DNA of 64,000 bases from Bacteriovorax stolpii. GTDB lineage: Bacteria; Bdellovibrionota; UBA2428. A model generated the notes under the pieces. That model did no database searches. It had not been told where the DNA came from and worked only from the letters and a program-made list of their open reading frames with translations. The position numbers and the translations under genes were made by a program. The DNA lies in contig CAMCVE010000001.1 in assembly GCA_945881775.1 (NCBI GenBank), positions 127,836-191,835 of the forward strand, in the 5' to 3' direction. Of this stretch, positions 16,468 through 25,263 are shown piece after piece (the first letter of the stretch is position 1; every line of letters starts with the position of its first letter).

Positions 16468-18051
16468 TCAGCGGAGCAAAGAACCCAGGTCGACAGCCGC
16501 AGGTGAGTCCACTCCCGATCCAGACACTCCACGCTGGAGTTCGTCGAGGCTGAAGTCCATCCTCGAATCATAAGTGCGCTCCATCTGATTGCGCAGGCGT
16601 TGTTCGGCTTGGTACCAGGCGCGCTTGGTGGATCCATCTTGGCAGCTCGCCATCTCGGAACCCCGAGCGCCCCAACGGGCCTCGGCGCAGTGGTAGGGAT
16701 CAAATGAAAGGTCCCAAAGACGTTCTTCGATGTCGCCGAGGTTGAGTTCAACGTCGCGACCCGCAGAGTTGCGGTAGCTTAGCCGGCAAGACGCGTAAGA
16801 ATTGTCGATCACCTGACCAAGCTCGCGCTTGAGATCGTCGACGCTCCCGCTGTAGTCAACAAGAGGCGAACGCTCTGCAGTGAGCTTTAGGAACTGCTCG
16901 ACCTTTTTGTACGCTTCGTGGAACGAGGTCTTCAGACGCGCGTCGCGCGAAGGTGTCGAGTAGGTTTCCCATTCGCCGTTTGTTCCGTAAATATTGTAAG
17001 GCAAACGCTCGGGTTGACTCTTGTCATGGATTCCCGCTTCGATCGCTTCATTCACCGAAGCGACACGATCTTTGGAATCGTAGCAGAGAGCCTCAAGAAG
17101 ATTTTCGACTTCTTGAAGAGGCTCGAAGCGCAGGTTTCCTTCGGCAAGAACGACGCGAACATAATCGTAGTAGTCATAGCGAACACCGTCTCGGCTGAAG
17201 CTGCCTTTTTTCCAATTCCTATCGGGCGAGGCTTCAGTTCCGTAGAATTGTGCAAGGCTGTAGTCCGCGATTTGAGCGTTGGAGCGACCCACAACAGCAC
17301 CGTTGGTTTGATAGACAACAGGGCGCCAGTTCTTGAATCCCGCACCACTTGTGGGACGCGAGCGCGCGAATTTCTCTCCGTAGGTGCCACGGGTGATCGA
17401 GTTGTCAGGGTGCGCATCCATGAAGCGCACGCGACCGTCGGATTCAATTTTGTAGATCATCGCAACGTGCCCGTTGGGATCATAGATAATCGTGCCAGGG
17501 CGAATGCTACGACGATCTAGCGCTACCGAATAGAAGTCTGGGAAAAGGTTGTCGCCCCTGACATCTTCTTCAGGCGGAATGCGGAACATCGCCGAGGACG
17601 TGACGTTCATCATGTCGCTGATAGCTTTTTTGAGAGGGGTACCGTTCGCGACAGACTTCCGCGCGACGACGGTGTTGCCTGTGGGAGAATAGCGAATGTC
17701 ACGCGACTCTCCACGGGCTGCAACTTTGCTTTCGTAGGAATACGGCAGATCATTCATGTACGCAAAGTAGAGACGGAAAATGTAGGGCAAACGCGAACAA
17801 TCCGAATAGGCATTCTTGATGAACGAAGGATTGCGATCGCGGTACGGATTCTCGGGAGCATCAAAGCAGCGTCCCGTGGTGTTGCACCGGGTTTCACCAA
17901 GTCGCTGTACGAAGGCCGAATAGGCAGCTTCGTCGGCATCGCTCCAGCGATCTTTTTTGATGCGCCAAATTCCGTCGGGGTTGGCTGCAGCGAAAGAGGG
18001 TAGAAGAACAAGGACGCCGAGGAGTTTCAGAGTTTTGAGGGAGTTCGACAT
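16468..18051 (-). CDS. Secreted NlpC/P60-like (papain-fold) protein
   Basis: Begins with a signal peptide (MSNSLKTLKLLGVLVLLPSFAAAN). A cysteine in NAYSDCSRLPYIFRLYFAY (about residue 85) and a histidine in IIYDPNGHVAMIYKI (about 194), followed by RFMDAHPDNS, are spaced like the Cys-His pair of NlpC/P60 or CHAP peptidases, so I infer a papain-fold wall hydrolase or amidase. The remaining 300 residues are unassigned. I chose ATG 18051, preceded by GAGG, over the longer frame, because the signal peptide then begins at the start. Encodes 527 aa. No partner gene nearby explains its substrate. Confidence 0.6.
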   Translation of the reverse strand: MSNSLKTLKLLGVLVLLPSFAAANPDGIWRIKKDRWSDADEAAYSAFVQRLGETRCNTTGRCFDAPENPYRDRNPSFIKNAYSDCSRLPYIFRLYFAYMNDLPYSYESKVAARGESRDIRYSPTGNTVVARKSVANGTPLKKAISDMMNVTSSAMFRIPPEEDVRGDNLFPDFYSVALDRRSIRPGTIIYDPNGHVAMIYKIESDGRVRFMDAHPDNSITRGTYGEKFARSRPTSGAGFKNWRPVVYQTNGAVVGRSNAQIADYSLAQFYGTEASPDRNWKKGSFSRDGVRYDYYDYVRVVLAEGNLRFEPLQEVENLLEALCYDSKDRVASVNEAIEAGIHDKSQPERLPYNIYGTNGEWETYSTPSRDARLKTSFHEAYKKVEQFLKLTAERSPLVDYSGSVDDLKRELGQVIDNSYASCRLSYRNSAGRDVELNLGDIEERLWDLSFDPYHCAEARWGARGSEMASCQDGSTKRAWYQAEQRLRNQMERTYDSRMDFSLDELQRGVSGSGVDSPAAVDLGSLLR

Positions 18052-18188
18052 AGCGACCTCATACTCAAACCAATAACGCATCGCAATGCCAAGTCTGCAC
18101 CCTCAGCCTCCAGGTGACAGGTTTTGCTGAAGTTGTCGCGGTCTTTGAGCAGGTTAAGTAGCTGATACTGATTAAAATCTATCGGCCC

Positions 18189-19013
18189 CTAAACACTCAC
18201 GCCGAAGTCCCTGAGCGCTTCGTTGAGCGAAGTTTTCTGATCCGTCGAAGCTTTGCGCTGACCCACAATGAGAGCGACGGGAACATGGAACTCGCCCGCC
18301 GGGAAGTTCTTCGGGCGCGATCCGGGGATCACGACGGAACGCGGAGGCACAAAACCCGTGTACTCTTTTAGCTCTGCACCACTGACATCAAGAATACGCG
18401 TGGACGAAGTGAGCACCACGTTGGCTCCGAGCACGGCGCCTGCGCCAACGCGCACGCCTTCGACCACTACCGAGCGAGAACCCAGGAACGCATCGTCCTC
18501 GATCACGACAGGAGCGGCTTGAGGCGGCTCCAAAACTCCACCAATTCCCACACCACCGCTGAGATGAACACGCGCACCGATCTGCGCACAAGAACCGACC
18601 GTAGCCCAAGTGTCGATCATACTTGCCTCTCCTACAAAAGCGCCGATATTGACGAATGAAGGCATGAGAATCGCACCACTCGAGACGTGAGAGCCATAGC
18701 GAACAACGGCGCCCGGCACCGCGCGCACTCCCTTGAGTTGCGCGAGAGTTTTGAGCGGAATCTTATCGTGGAAGTGGAAGGGACCCACGTCCATCGCCTC
18801 CATCGGACGAAGTGCAAAATACAATAAAATGGCTTTCTTCACCCAGTCGTTGACCTTCCAGGCTTCGGCGGTCGAGTCGTATTCTGCGACACGAACCTTG
18901 CCTTCGTCGAGTGCCGCAAGTGTCTGCAAGACGGTGTTCCGAACGTCGTCGACCTTTAGCAGTTCACGGTTTTCGAAAGCCTGAGCGATCAGTAATTTTT
19001 GATTGTCGTTCAT
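18189..19013 (-). CDS. dapD: 2,3,4,5-tetrahydropyridine-2,6-dicarboxylate N-succinyltransferase DapD
   Basis: Succinyl-CoA-dependent step of the DAP/lysine pathway. The left-handed beta-helix hexapeptide repeats run through GSHVSSGAILMPSFVNIGAFVG and GARVHLSGGVGIGGVLEP; the DapD signature EDDAFLGSRSVVVEGVRVG and the C-terminal VVIPGSRPKNFPAGEFHVPVALIVG are clear. The 274-aa length matches the proteobacterial enzyme. It is immediately upstream (18 bases past its start) of the end of the MpaA-like gene on the same strand, so the amidase gene is transcribed first. Confidence 0.95.
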   Translation of the reverse strand: MNDNQKLLIAQAFENRELLKVDDVRNTVLQTLAALDEGKVRVAEYDSTAEAWKVNDWVKKAILLYFALRPMEAMDVGPFHFHDKIPLKTLAQLKGVRAVPGAVVRYGSHVSSGAILMPSFVNIGAFVGEASMIDTWATVGSCAQIGARVHLSGGVGIGGVLEPPQAAPVVIEDDAFLGSRSVVVEGVRVGAGAVLGANVVLTSSTRILDVSGAELKEYTGFVPPRSVVIPGSRPKNFPAGEFHVPVALIVGQRKASTDQKTSLNEALRDFGVSV

Positions 19014-19031
19014 GAGGGTGCTCCTACTCGC

Positions 19032-19721
19032 TCAGCCAAGCTCATCGTTCATGCCAGCAAAAAGAAGTCCTGCCATGAGAGAGTCCTTGTGAACACTCCA
19101 TGTCTTCTCAGACCCGGAGTCGCGCTCGATCTCGAGAGTGATTGTGGGTATTTTGCGTTCCCAACCGGCCCAGGTTCCAAAGGATCCAGGGGTCGGATAA
19201 CCGATGTCATCCGTGATCACGTAGCCACTTTGAGCCGCCATCACTTCCGCGAGTTTGCGTGCTGGACCGTTGTAATTGATCATCGGCTCCCAGGTGTGCA
19301 TCGTGATGATCGCGTGGGGCTGAAGACGTTCAACGATTTTGATGAGCGTCTGCGATTCAAATTCCGAACCTGCGCTAGGTCCAGGTTGATAGCGTTCTTT
19401 GCGAGCAACGGGATCCCAGTCTTTCGTGGGCATGTTGCGATTGAGGTCGACGCCCCTACCGTTCACTCGTGTGTGGGTGGCGCATCCATCGGGATTAAGT
19501 CGAGGGAGCACCCAGAGCGAGGCCACGCCTTCGAGCTCGCGCCAGAGTCCAGATCGCACAAATTCTTCCACGAGGAAGAATCCCTCGGGCTCGTCGCCGT
19601 GAACGCCCCCCATAAGAAGAAGATTCTTCGAACCCCGCGTGAGTTGAAAGAGCTCTATTTTACGACCACCCTCGGTGGGGCCAAAGTTCTCAAAGTGGTG
19701 AGTTTTGATTTCCGCAGTCAT
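19032..19721 (-). CDS. M14-family carboxypeptidase, MpaA-like murein peptide amidase
   Basis: Zinc carboxypeptidase fold. Zinc ligands lie in LMGGVHGDEPEG (HxxE, near residue 40) and ITMHTWEP (His); NPDG, RVNGRGVDLNRN and the catalytic glutamate region TLEIERDSG complete the site. The RGVDLNRN spelling and the 229-aa length resemble the MpaA group, which cleaves gamma-D-Glu-meso-DAP in wall peptides. Its position directly upstream of dapD on the same strand suggests linked control of DAP release and synthesis. No signal peptide, so cytoplasmic recycling is the likelier role. Confidence 0.82.
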   Translation of the reverse strand: MTAEIKTHHFENFGPTEGGRKIELFQLTRGSKNLLLMGGVHGDEPEGFFLVEEFVRSGLWRELEGVASLWVLPRLNPDGCATHTRVNGRGVDLNRNMPTKDWDPVARKERYQPGPSAGSEFESQTLIKIVERLQPHAIITMHTWEPMINYNGPARKLAEVMAAQSGYVITDDIGYPTPGSFGTWAGWERKIPTITLEIERDSGSEKTWSVHKDSLMAGLLFAGMNDELG

Positions 19722-19750
19722 CGCCCAAAGAACTTAGGGCGTGTCTCACC

Positions 19751-21802
19751 CTAAGGCAAGACTCCGCCTTCAGAAAGCGGAGTACGCAAGCGTTTCTCCA
19801 GAACGGAAACGAGTTCGAAACGTTTGGGAGCAAGAAGCAAACACGCTCCCCACTGACAAAGCTCAAAGCCCGCTCCTTCGCGCTCAACGACAAGCACTTC
19901 AGAAGGACGGTACCCCTTCTCGGCACACTTCCGCAAAAGCTCCGCCTTCTCTCCCGGAGGAACCTTCGCCACCGCTCCACGCGCCACAATCTCGAGCTGA
20001 CATAGCAGATAGCTAAGTATGACAGGATGTCGCTTGCAGATGCTCTCAGCGAAGGACATGTCTTTCCAAAAACGCTGCTCGAGATCTTCTCGAGGATCGA
20101 CGATCAGATCCCGAGCGAGCACACCCATGTAGGTTGAATATGCTGAGGGAGTGGCACCATCTTCGTCCTGCAGATCACTCCAGGGCGCCCCAAAACGCTT
20201 GGTTGCCCGGGAACGAGCCAAGAGCCGTCCCTCATCATCGCGGAAATTCTGCTCGATCGCGTTGATCCTCGTCCTCGCTTCCACACGAAAACGGTCTTCG
20301 AGTACAGCGGGCAACGCGCCACAGAACAGTGCAGACTGCAGCGCTTCCACGAGAGCCGCCTGGTCCTCGAGTGAGGCTTCGTCGAAAGCCACGTCTCCAT
20401 AGTAGACGTGGGCCAAATCCGTGGGATTCGGGGCCTTGGACAAAAGAAATTCCAGAGTCCTAAGCGCCGCTCCCCGCAGACGCGAAGACAGGAGCACGTC
20501 GTCTGCAGAAAAAGCATAAGACGCCTGAAACAAGGCCGAAGCCATCCAGGCATTCCACGAAACAATCACCTTTTCGTCGCGCAAAGGACGCGGCCTCTGG
20601 CTTCTCTCGGCTCGGAGCTTGGCTTTTTGTCTCTTCAAATCCGCATTGCTCCAGAGCTCGACTGCGCGATCGTGCGAGAGTCTGAGCACATTGTGCCCTT
20701 CCCAATTGCCCGCTTCGCGCACATCAAACATTTCGGCGAAACGAGCGCCCTCGAGCAGCCCAAGATTCTTTAAAATCTCTGCTCGCGACCAGACAAAAAA
20801 TTTTCCTTCGACGCCTTCGGTGTCAGCATCTTGAGCTGCAGCCCATGCGCCCGACTCAAGCCGAAGTTCGGACTCGAGATAGTCAAGGATCCCCTCCACC
20901 ACCGCACGCGCCAAGGGCGAGCGCGTGGCAAGAAAGTGTTCCGCATAGGTCCCAACAAGAAGTGCCTGGTCATAAAGCATCTTCTCAAAATGAGGGACAT
21001 GCCACTCCTCGTCGGTGCTGTAGCGATGAAAGCCCCCACCCAAGTGATCCCACATTCCACCGTAAGCCATCCCTTTAAGAGTTAGAGCCACCGCATGCTC
21101 GCACGCTTTCGCTCTCTCAGGAGTCTCAGACACAGCTGAAGAACGAAGCAGCGCAGAGACGGCATGGGATCTGGGAAACTTGGGAGCACGACCGAAGCCG
21201 CCCCAAACCGGATCAAAATTCCGAAGCTGCAAGGTGCCGAGTTCCCTCATCCACGTGTTCCACTTTCCAGCGAAGCCCCCCGCAGAAAGTCCAGCTGTAA
21301 ACAACGCGCTATCAAGACTGCGGGCCTTCTGCATGTGCTCCACGACTTGCTTGCCCTGAGCGTGAATCTGAGCGGGATCTTGCTTCCAGACCTGGTGGAT
21401 ATTGGAGAGAAGCTGCGTGAACTGCTCCTTGGGAAAATACGTGCCGCCAAAAAATGGCGTGCGATCCGGAGTTGCAAAAATATTGAGGGGCCAGCCCCCA
21501 CGCGCAACCATGGTGTGGAGAGCGTCCATGTAAAACTGATCCACGTCGGGGTGCTCTTCACGGTCCACTTTGATGGCCACAAAATTTTCATTGAGAAGCC
21601 TGGCGACATCCGGATCCTCGAAACTTTCATGTTCCATGACGTGGCACCAGTGACAGGTGGAGTATCCAATCGAGATAAGCACAGGTTTCTCAGAGAGCTC
21701 GGCCTCCTCGAAAGCTTGCGCGGACCAAGCCCTCCAATGGACAGGGTTAGAGGCATGTTGCCGAAGATAAGCGCTTTTTTCGCGTCCGAGAAGGTTCATC
21801 AA
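19751..21802 (-). CDS. DUF255 thioredoxin-like / glycosidase-fold protein (YyaL/SPATA20 family)
   Basis: The N-terminus has the family signature [16 protein letters not shown], then [46 protein letters not shown] with a CxxC redox-like motif, and [20 protein letters not shown]. The rest is an alpha/alpha-barrel-like region ([42 protein letters not shown]). Length 683 aa is normal for the family, whose biochemical role is not established. It stands divergent to the tyrosine-rich protein gene. Confidence 0.92.
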   Translation of the reverse strand: MMNLLGREKSAYLRQHASNPVHWRAWSAQAFEEAELSEKPVLISIGYSTCHWCHVMEHESFEDPDVARLLNENFVAIKVDREEHPDVDQFYMDALHTMVARGGWPLNIFATPDRTPFFGGTYFPKEQFTQLLSNIHQVWKQDPAQIHAQGKQVVEHMQKARSLDSALFTAGLSAGGFAGKWNTWMRELGTLQLRNFDPVWGGFGRAPKFPRSHAVSALLRSSAVSETPERAKACEHAVALTLKGMAYGGMWDHLGGGFHRYSTDEEWHVPHFEKMLYDQALLVGTYAEHFLATRSPLARAVVEGILDYLESELRLESGAWAAAQDADTEGVEGKFFVWSRAEILKNLGLLEGARFAEMFDVREAGNWEGHNVLRLSHDRAVELWSNADLKRQKAKLRAERSQRPRPLRDEKVIVSWNAWMASALFQASYAFSADDVLLSSRLRGAALRTLEFLLSKAPNPTDLAHVYYGDVAFDEASLEDQAALVEALQSALFCGALPAVLEDRFRVEARTRINAIEQNFRDDEGRLLARSRATKRFGAPWSDLQDEDGATPSAYSTYMGVLARDLIVDPREDLEQRFWKDMSFAESICKRHPVILSYLLCQLEIVARGAVAKVPPGEKAELLRKCAEKGYRPSEVLVVEREGAGFELCQWGACLLLAPKRFELVSVLEKRLRTPLSEGGVLP

Positions 21803-21866
21803 AGTCGATCAAAACACATTCGGGGTCCGCTTGAACATCAAGCCTTTTTGGAGAGTGAAATTTTCT

Positions 21867-21896
21867 TGCATCGCACCACTGTCTAGTTTTATGACA
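21867..21896 (+). promoter_or_regulatory. Candidate promoter for the tyrosine-rich protein gene
   Basis: TTGCAT at 21867 and TATGAC at 21891 are separated by 18 bases and lie about 27 bases upstream of the start codon at 21924, with the strong AAGGAGG ribosome-binding site at 21909-21915 in between. Assigned by eye only; the -10 match is moderate. Confidence 0.3.
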
Positions 21897-21923
21897 CCGC
21901 TAGCAATGAAGGAGGACATCAAG

Positions 21924-22379
21924 ATGTCTCGTATGAAACAAATGGTCGTTCAAGTCTGTGTGTTGGCCACTGTGCTGGTTGGATTTAATGTTTTCGCTTC
22001 GGAGTTCGACCCCAAAACTGGCGAACTTCTCGCTCCCGAAGTGCTCGTGGTTCGCGAAGACACCGCCGGAAACCGCATTGTTCTGAGCGTCGACAAAGCT
22101 CCTGCTCAACTCGAAGCCGCCGATATGGCCCGACTTGCAAGCGAAGCTGAAAGCTCTGCTGTTGCTGTTTCGCCTACCGAAGGCGGCGCTGAAGGATCAG
22201 GCCCTCGTGAATTCGACAAGGTCACCGGCACACCCGCTTGGTACTACTGGTCGTATCCCCGCGCCAACTATGGCTACGGCTACTACAACTACTATTACAG
22301 CTACGGTTACTACAGCTACTATCCGGTCAACTACTACAACTACGGATACTACCGTTACTACTACTACTACCGCTGGTAG
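21924..22379 (+). CDS. Secreted protein with a tyrosine/glycine-rich C-terminal tail
   Basis: I chose ATG 21924 because AAGGAGG lies 8 bases upstream and a clean signal peptide follows (VVQVCVLATVLVGFNVFAS). The mature N-terminal part is ordinary and acidic (FDPKTGELLAPEVLVVREDTAGNRIVLSVDK). The last 45 residues are extremely tyrosine-rich (for example NYGYGYYNYYYSYGYYSYY) with scattered Gly, Asn, Arg and Pro, ending YYRW. No cysteines occur in the mature part. Function unknown; such tails could promote adhesion, beta-rich assembly or oxidative tyrosine cross-linking (inference). A strong terminator follows directly, so it is probably monocistronic. 151 aa. Confidence 0.8.
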   Translation: MSRMKQMVVQVCVLATVLVGFNVFASEFDPKTGELLAPEVLVVREDTAGNRIVLSVDKAPAQLEAADMARLASEAESSAVAVSPTEGGAEGSGPREFDKVTGTPAWYYWSYPRANYGYGYYNYYYSYGYYSYYPVNYYNYGYYRYYYYYRW

Positions 22380-22407
22380 TTTGTGAGACCTTCGGGTCCG
22401 TTTCCGG

Positions 22408-22443
22408 CGCGATTCGACCTTGGGGTCGGATCGCGCTTTTTTG
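22408..22443 (+). terminator. Rho-independent terminator
   Basis: Stem GCGCGATTCGACC (22408-22420) pairs with GGTCGGATCGCGC (22425-22437) with one G-T wobble and a 4-base loop, followed by a run of T. It lies 28 bases after the stop of the tyrosine-rich protein gene. Confidence 0.9.
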
Positions 22444-22478
22444 TTTCAATAAAAGAAAAGAATTTGGAGACTTGCCGC

Positions 22479-22778
22479 ATGCCCACGCCGCTCGAGGAGC
22501 TTCGCACTCAGATCCTTATAGCCCCACACACCGATATGGAGCCTCATGTGCGGCGCCAAGCTTTTCTTCTCCTTGATTGTCGCCATGACCTCGCCGAAGT
22601 CGCCCACAAGATGGTTCTCAATGATCTAGGCTTCATCGCCGACCTCGTTCAGAACTCGGAGCTTCGAAAGGCTGCCCCGGAGGATCTCGAGATTTGGCGG
22701 CAGCAAAAGCGCTTTTTCCGCTTTCTCATCGTTCAGCCTTTCGTGTTGGCCCAAGACTACAGCCCAGACTTTAATTGA
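22479..22778 (+). CDS. Conserved-looking small cytoplasmic protein of unknown function
   Basis: Starting at ATG 22479 (MPTPLEELRTQILIAPHTDMEPHVRRQAFLL), preceded by GGAG nine bases upstream, it encodes 99 aa. The longer track ORF would begin inside the terminator and is rejected. The sequence looks helical with many aromatic and basic residues (IWRQQKRFFRFLIVQPFVLAQDYSP). I recognise no family. It ends 32 bases before the subtilase start, so the two may be co-transcribed. Confidence 0.6.
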   Translation: MPTPLEELRTQILIAPHTDMEPHVRRQAFLLLDCRHDLAEVAHKMVLNDLGFIADLVQNSELRKAAPEDLEIWRQQKRFFRFLIVQPFVLAQDYSPDFN

Positions 22779-22810
22779 CACACCGCAACGCATTCATTAT
22801 TTCTGGCCCC

Positions 22811-24166
22811 ATGACGAAGCTCACTCACGCCCTTTTGGGACTGACGGCCGCCGCAACTCTTTTTGTTTCAACAAGTTCTGCCCACGCCGAGCTGCGGGTG
22901 CGCAACGCCCGTGAGTTGCGTTCGGTCTATGGACTTGACGCCTTCACGGCACGTCCTGAGGCGCTAGCTCGGCTCAAAGTTGCGGTGCTGGACAACTCGT
23001 TTGAAGGCTTCCTGCAAAATCAAAACAGTCTTCCACAGAGCGCAGAGTTCATCCGCGGCCCCCTAAGAACTCCTCCTTCAGCCGGAAGCACATCGAGTGC
23101 AGGTCACGGCCTTCTGATGGCCCAAGTGCTCTGGGCGCTGAGTGGAAATCACCCCGAAGGACCGAAACTCTATCTCATGGAAGCCAGCGGTATCACAAAC
23201 CTTCGTGCCGCCATCGATCGTGCGATGGAACTCAAAGTCGACATTGTGCTTTATGCTTCGACCTGGGAAACGGGTGGCAACTTCGATGGCCAAGGATTTA
23301 TCAACGCGGCTGTGACGCGCGCGGCGCAGTCCGGAATTCTCTGGATCAATGCCGCGGGGAATGATCACAACATGACCTACACAGGACGCATCTCGAGCGA
23401 CCCCGCAACAGGTGCACTCCGTTTGCCGGGTCCCGGAGGGATGCTCAGTTTTAGCAACCAACTCACAAACAACCCCGTTAAACTCACGCTCAGCTGGAGC
23501 GACTATAAGAACTCCGAAGACTCACAAACTCTTAAGGATCTCGACTGGGAACTGAGCGACTGGACCGGCGCGCGCGTGCCTCTGAAAAATCTCAAGCAGG
23601 GATCAAAGTCCACGTGTGAAGACAGTCCTAGGTATTCCCGAGGCGCACGCGAAGCTTCGCTTCACCCTCGCGAACAAGACGAGGTCACCCTCCAGGAGGG
23701 AGTCTATCAGCTGCGCGTGTACGACTGCTCCGGAAATTTTGTGCCGAGCGACAGAGTTCGCGTCGTGATCCAAAGCCCGAAAGGTGATTCGGTGGAATTC
23801 CATGAGGCTAATGGGGCGTATGAGATCAATCCTCCGGCCGACAACGCCAACGTCGTCACCGTGGGCGATCTCTCTCCCGTGTCATCTGTGGGCCCCACGC
23901 TCGATGGTCGCGCCAAACCAGATTTCCGCCTTCAGGAAACCCGCGTTGAAATGAGCGACGGTGTCTCGATTCCCATGGGTTCGAGTGTGGCTTCAGCAAT
24001 TTTTGCGGGCGTCGTCGTTCAGCTCAAGAGCCAAGAGCCTCGTCTCTCGAAAACAACACTCGATAAATTCCGCGCGAAGCTTGCTAGTGAGCAACGCGCA
24101 GAAAAATCCGTGGGTCCGGTTTGGCGCACGCCAGGAACTTCGGAATTTCCCACCCTCTTCTGGTGA
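22811..24166 (+). CDS. Secreted subtilisin-like (S8) serine protease
   Basis: Signal peptide MTKLTHALLGLTAAATLFVSTSSAHA. The catalytic triad can be read as Asp in KVAVLDNSFEGF (about 59), His in SSAGHGLLMAQVLWAL (about 98) and Ser in SIPMGSSVASAIFAGVV (about 390), with the oxyanion asparagine in WINAAGNDH. The usual GTS motif is GSS. An insert of about 150 residues between the Asn and Ser motifs (NPVKLTLSWSDY...EGVYQLRVYDCSGN) looks like a beta-rich domain. I chose ATG 22811 rather than the track TTG 22775, since the signal peptide then starts correctly. 451 aa; substrate unknown. Confidence 0.82.
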   Translation: MTKLTHALLGLTAAATLFVSTSSAHAELRVRNARELRSVYGLDAFTARPEALARLKVAVLDNSFEGFLQNQNSLPQSAEFIRGPLRTPPSAGSTSSAGHGLLMAQVLWALSGNHPEGPKLYLMEASGITNLRAAIDRAMELKVDIVLYASTWETGGNFDGQGFINAAVTRAAQSGILWINAAGNDHNMTYTGRISSDPATGALRLPGPGGMLSFSNQLTNNPVKLTLSWSDYKNSEDSQTLKDLDWELSDWTGARVPLKNLKQGSKSTCEDSPRYSRGAREASLHPREQDEVTLQEGVYQLRVYDCSGNFVPSDRVRVVIQSPKGDSVEFHEANGAYEINPPADNANVVTVGDLSPVSSVGPTLDGRAKPDFRLQETRVEMSDGVSIPMGSSVASAIFAGVVVQLKSQEPRLSKTTLDKFRAKLASEQRAEKSVGPVWRTPGTSEFPTLFW

Positions 24167-24290
24167 TCATTATCTTGCCGCGTATCCGCGAAATTCTGAC
24201 CCTGCTCGCCACCTCGATCTGCGTAAGACGCTCGGGAGCGTCCAAAGAGACTTGTCGCGACCCGTAACTGCGGTCTAGATCTTTGCTTTA

Positions 24291-24776
24291 ATGAACTACT
24301 GGCTCATGAAATCCGAACCCGAAACTTACTCCGTCGAGGCCTGGCGGAAGGACAAGAAAACTCTTTGGACGGGTGTGCGCAACTATCAGGCTCGTAACTT
24401 CATGACCCAGGAAATGAAACAAGGTGACGGCGTGCTCTTCTATCACAGCAACGCGGAGCCCTCCGGCGTCGCAGGCCTCGGCCGCGTTTCATCCGATGGC
24501 TCAGAATCCGACCCCACACAGTTCGATAAGAAGAGTGACTTTTACGACCCCAAAGCGACCCGAGACAAGCCCATCTGGGGCTGCGTCGAAGTCAGCTGGC
24601 TTGAAAGCTTTGCGAGAGTTGTCAGTCTTCAGGACCTGCGCGCCAACCCTAAGCTCACTGAGCTCGGCGTCCTCAAAAAAGGAAGCCGACTTTCAATTCT
24701 TCCAGTGACACCAAAAGACTTCAAAGAGATCTGCCGGATGGCGGGATCGAAGACAGAATTACTCGCCAAAACCTGA
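24291..24776 (+). CDS. EVE domain-containing protein
   Basis: Single EVE (PUA-like) domain protein: MNYWLMKSEPETYSVEAW, TLWTGVRNYQARNFMTQEMKQGDGVLFYHSNAEPSGVAGLGRV and PIWGCVEVSWLESF are signature segments. EVE domains bind modified bases in DNA or RNA. 161 aa is the usual stand-alone length. Its 3' end overlaps the converging DksA-like gene by 18 bases. The 125 bases upstream hold nothing I can assign. Confidence 0.93.
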   Translation: MNYWLMKSEPETYSVEAWRKDKKTLWTGVRNYQARNFMTQEMKQGDGVLFYHSNAEPSGVAGLGRVSSDGSESDPTQFDKKSDFYDPKATRDKPIWGCVEVSWLESFARVVSLQDLRANPKLTELGVLKKGSRLSILPVTPKDFKEICRMAGSKTELLAKT

Positions 24777-25190
24777 AGGATACGAAGAACCGCCGGTTCC
24801 CGGTGCGCGGTTCTTGCGCCGCTGTTCGAGATCCTGCTGAGCTTCGAGCGAAAGACGGGTCCAAGGTTGGGCCGCCAGACGCTTAAAGCCAATAGGCTCT
24901 TCGGTCTCTTCGCAGACTCCGTAGGAGCCGTCGGTGATGCGCTTTAAGGCCTCTTGAACTTCAAAGAGAAGGTTCTTCTTGCCGACTAGCACGATCTGGC
25001 TACGCTGAACGCTCTCTTCGTAACTGCTGCGATCGACCTCGTCGGGTGCGCTTTGGTCTTCATTTTCTTGTTGGGTGAGCTCAGCTTCTAGCTCGCCGAT
25101 TTCGCGCTCGAGCGAAACCGATTTTTCGGTAAGTTTGGCGCCCAACTCCTTGAGTTGAACGGGGGTGAGTTCTGAGGGATGTGCTGACAT
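24759..25190 (-). CDS. DksA/TraR-family protein lacking the zinc-finger cysteines
   Basis: Coiled-coil then C-terminal globular region as in DksA: LTEKSVSLEREIGELEAELTQQE, EDQSAPDEVDRSSYEES (acidic coiled-coil tip), and GSYGVCEETEEPIGFKRLAAQPWTRLSLEAQQDLE. In the canonical domain this last segment carries four zinc cysteines; here only the first remains, and the other three read T, S and A. That resembles zinc-independent paralogues such as Pseudomonas DksA2. Likely a secondary-channel RNA polymerase regulator. I chose ATG 25190 (MSAHPSELTP, 143 aa). It overlaps the EVE gene at the 3' end. Confidence 0.88.
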   Translation of the reverse strand: MSAHPSELTPVQLKELGAKLTEKSVSLEREIGELEAELTQQENEDQSAPDEVDRSSYEESVQRSQIVLVGKKNLLFEVQEALKRITDGSYGVCEETEEPIGFKRLAAQPWTRLSLEAQQDLEQRRKNRAPGTGGSSYPSGFGE

Positions 25191-25263
25191 GTCAGTCCCT
25201 GCCTTTCCTAAAAGTAGCCCCGTCGATAGCCTCAAAGGCCATTTGAGCCAAGTGAAAATTTCT

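Noticed and set aside
15940-16506. 188-aa ORF in another frame over the Tex tail
   Set aside because: It is open only because the repeated Arg/Gly/Pro codons keep a second frame free of stops.
16918-17520. 200-aa plus-strand ORF
   Set aside because: Antisense shadow of the NlpC/P60-like gene, which has a signal peptide and motif support.
21831-21923. Longer N-terminus for the tyrosine-rich protein
   Set aside because: It would bury the signal peptide; AAGGAGG correctly positions ATG 21924.
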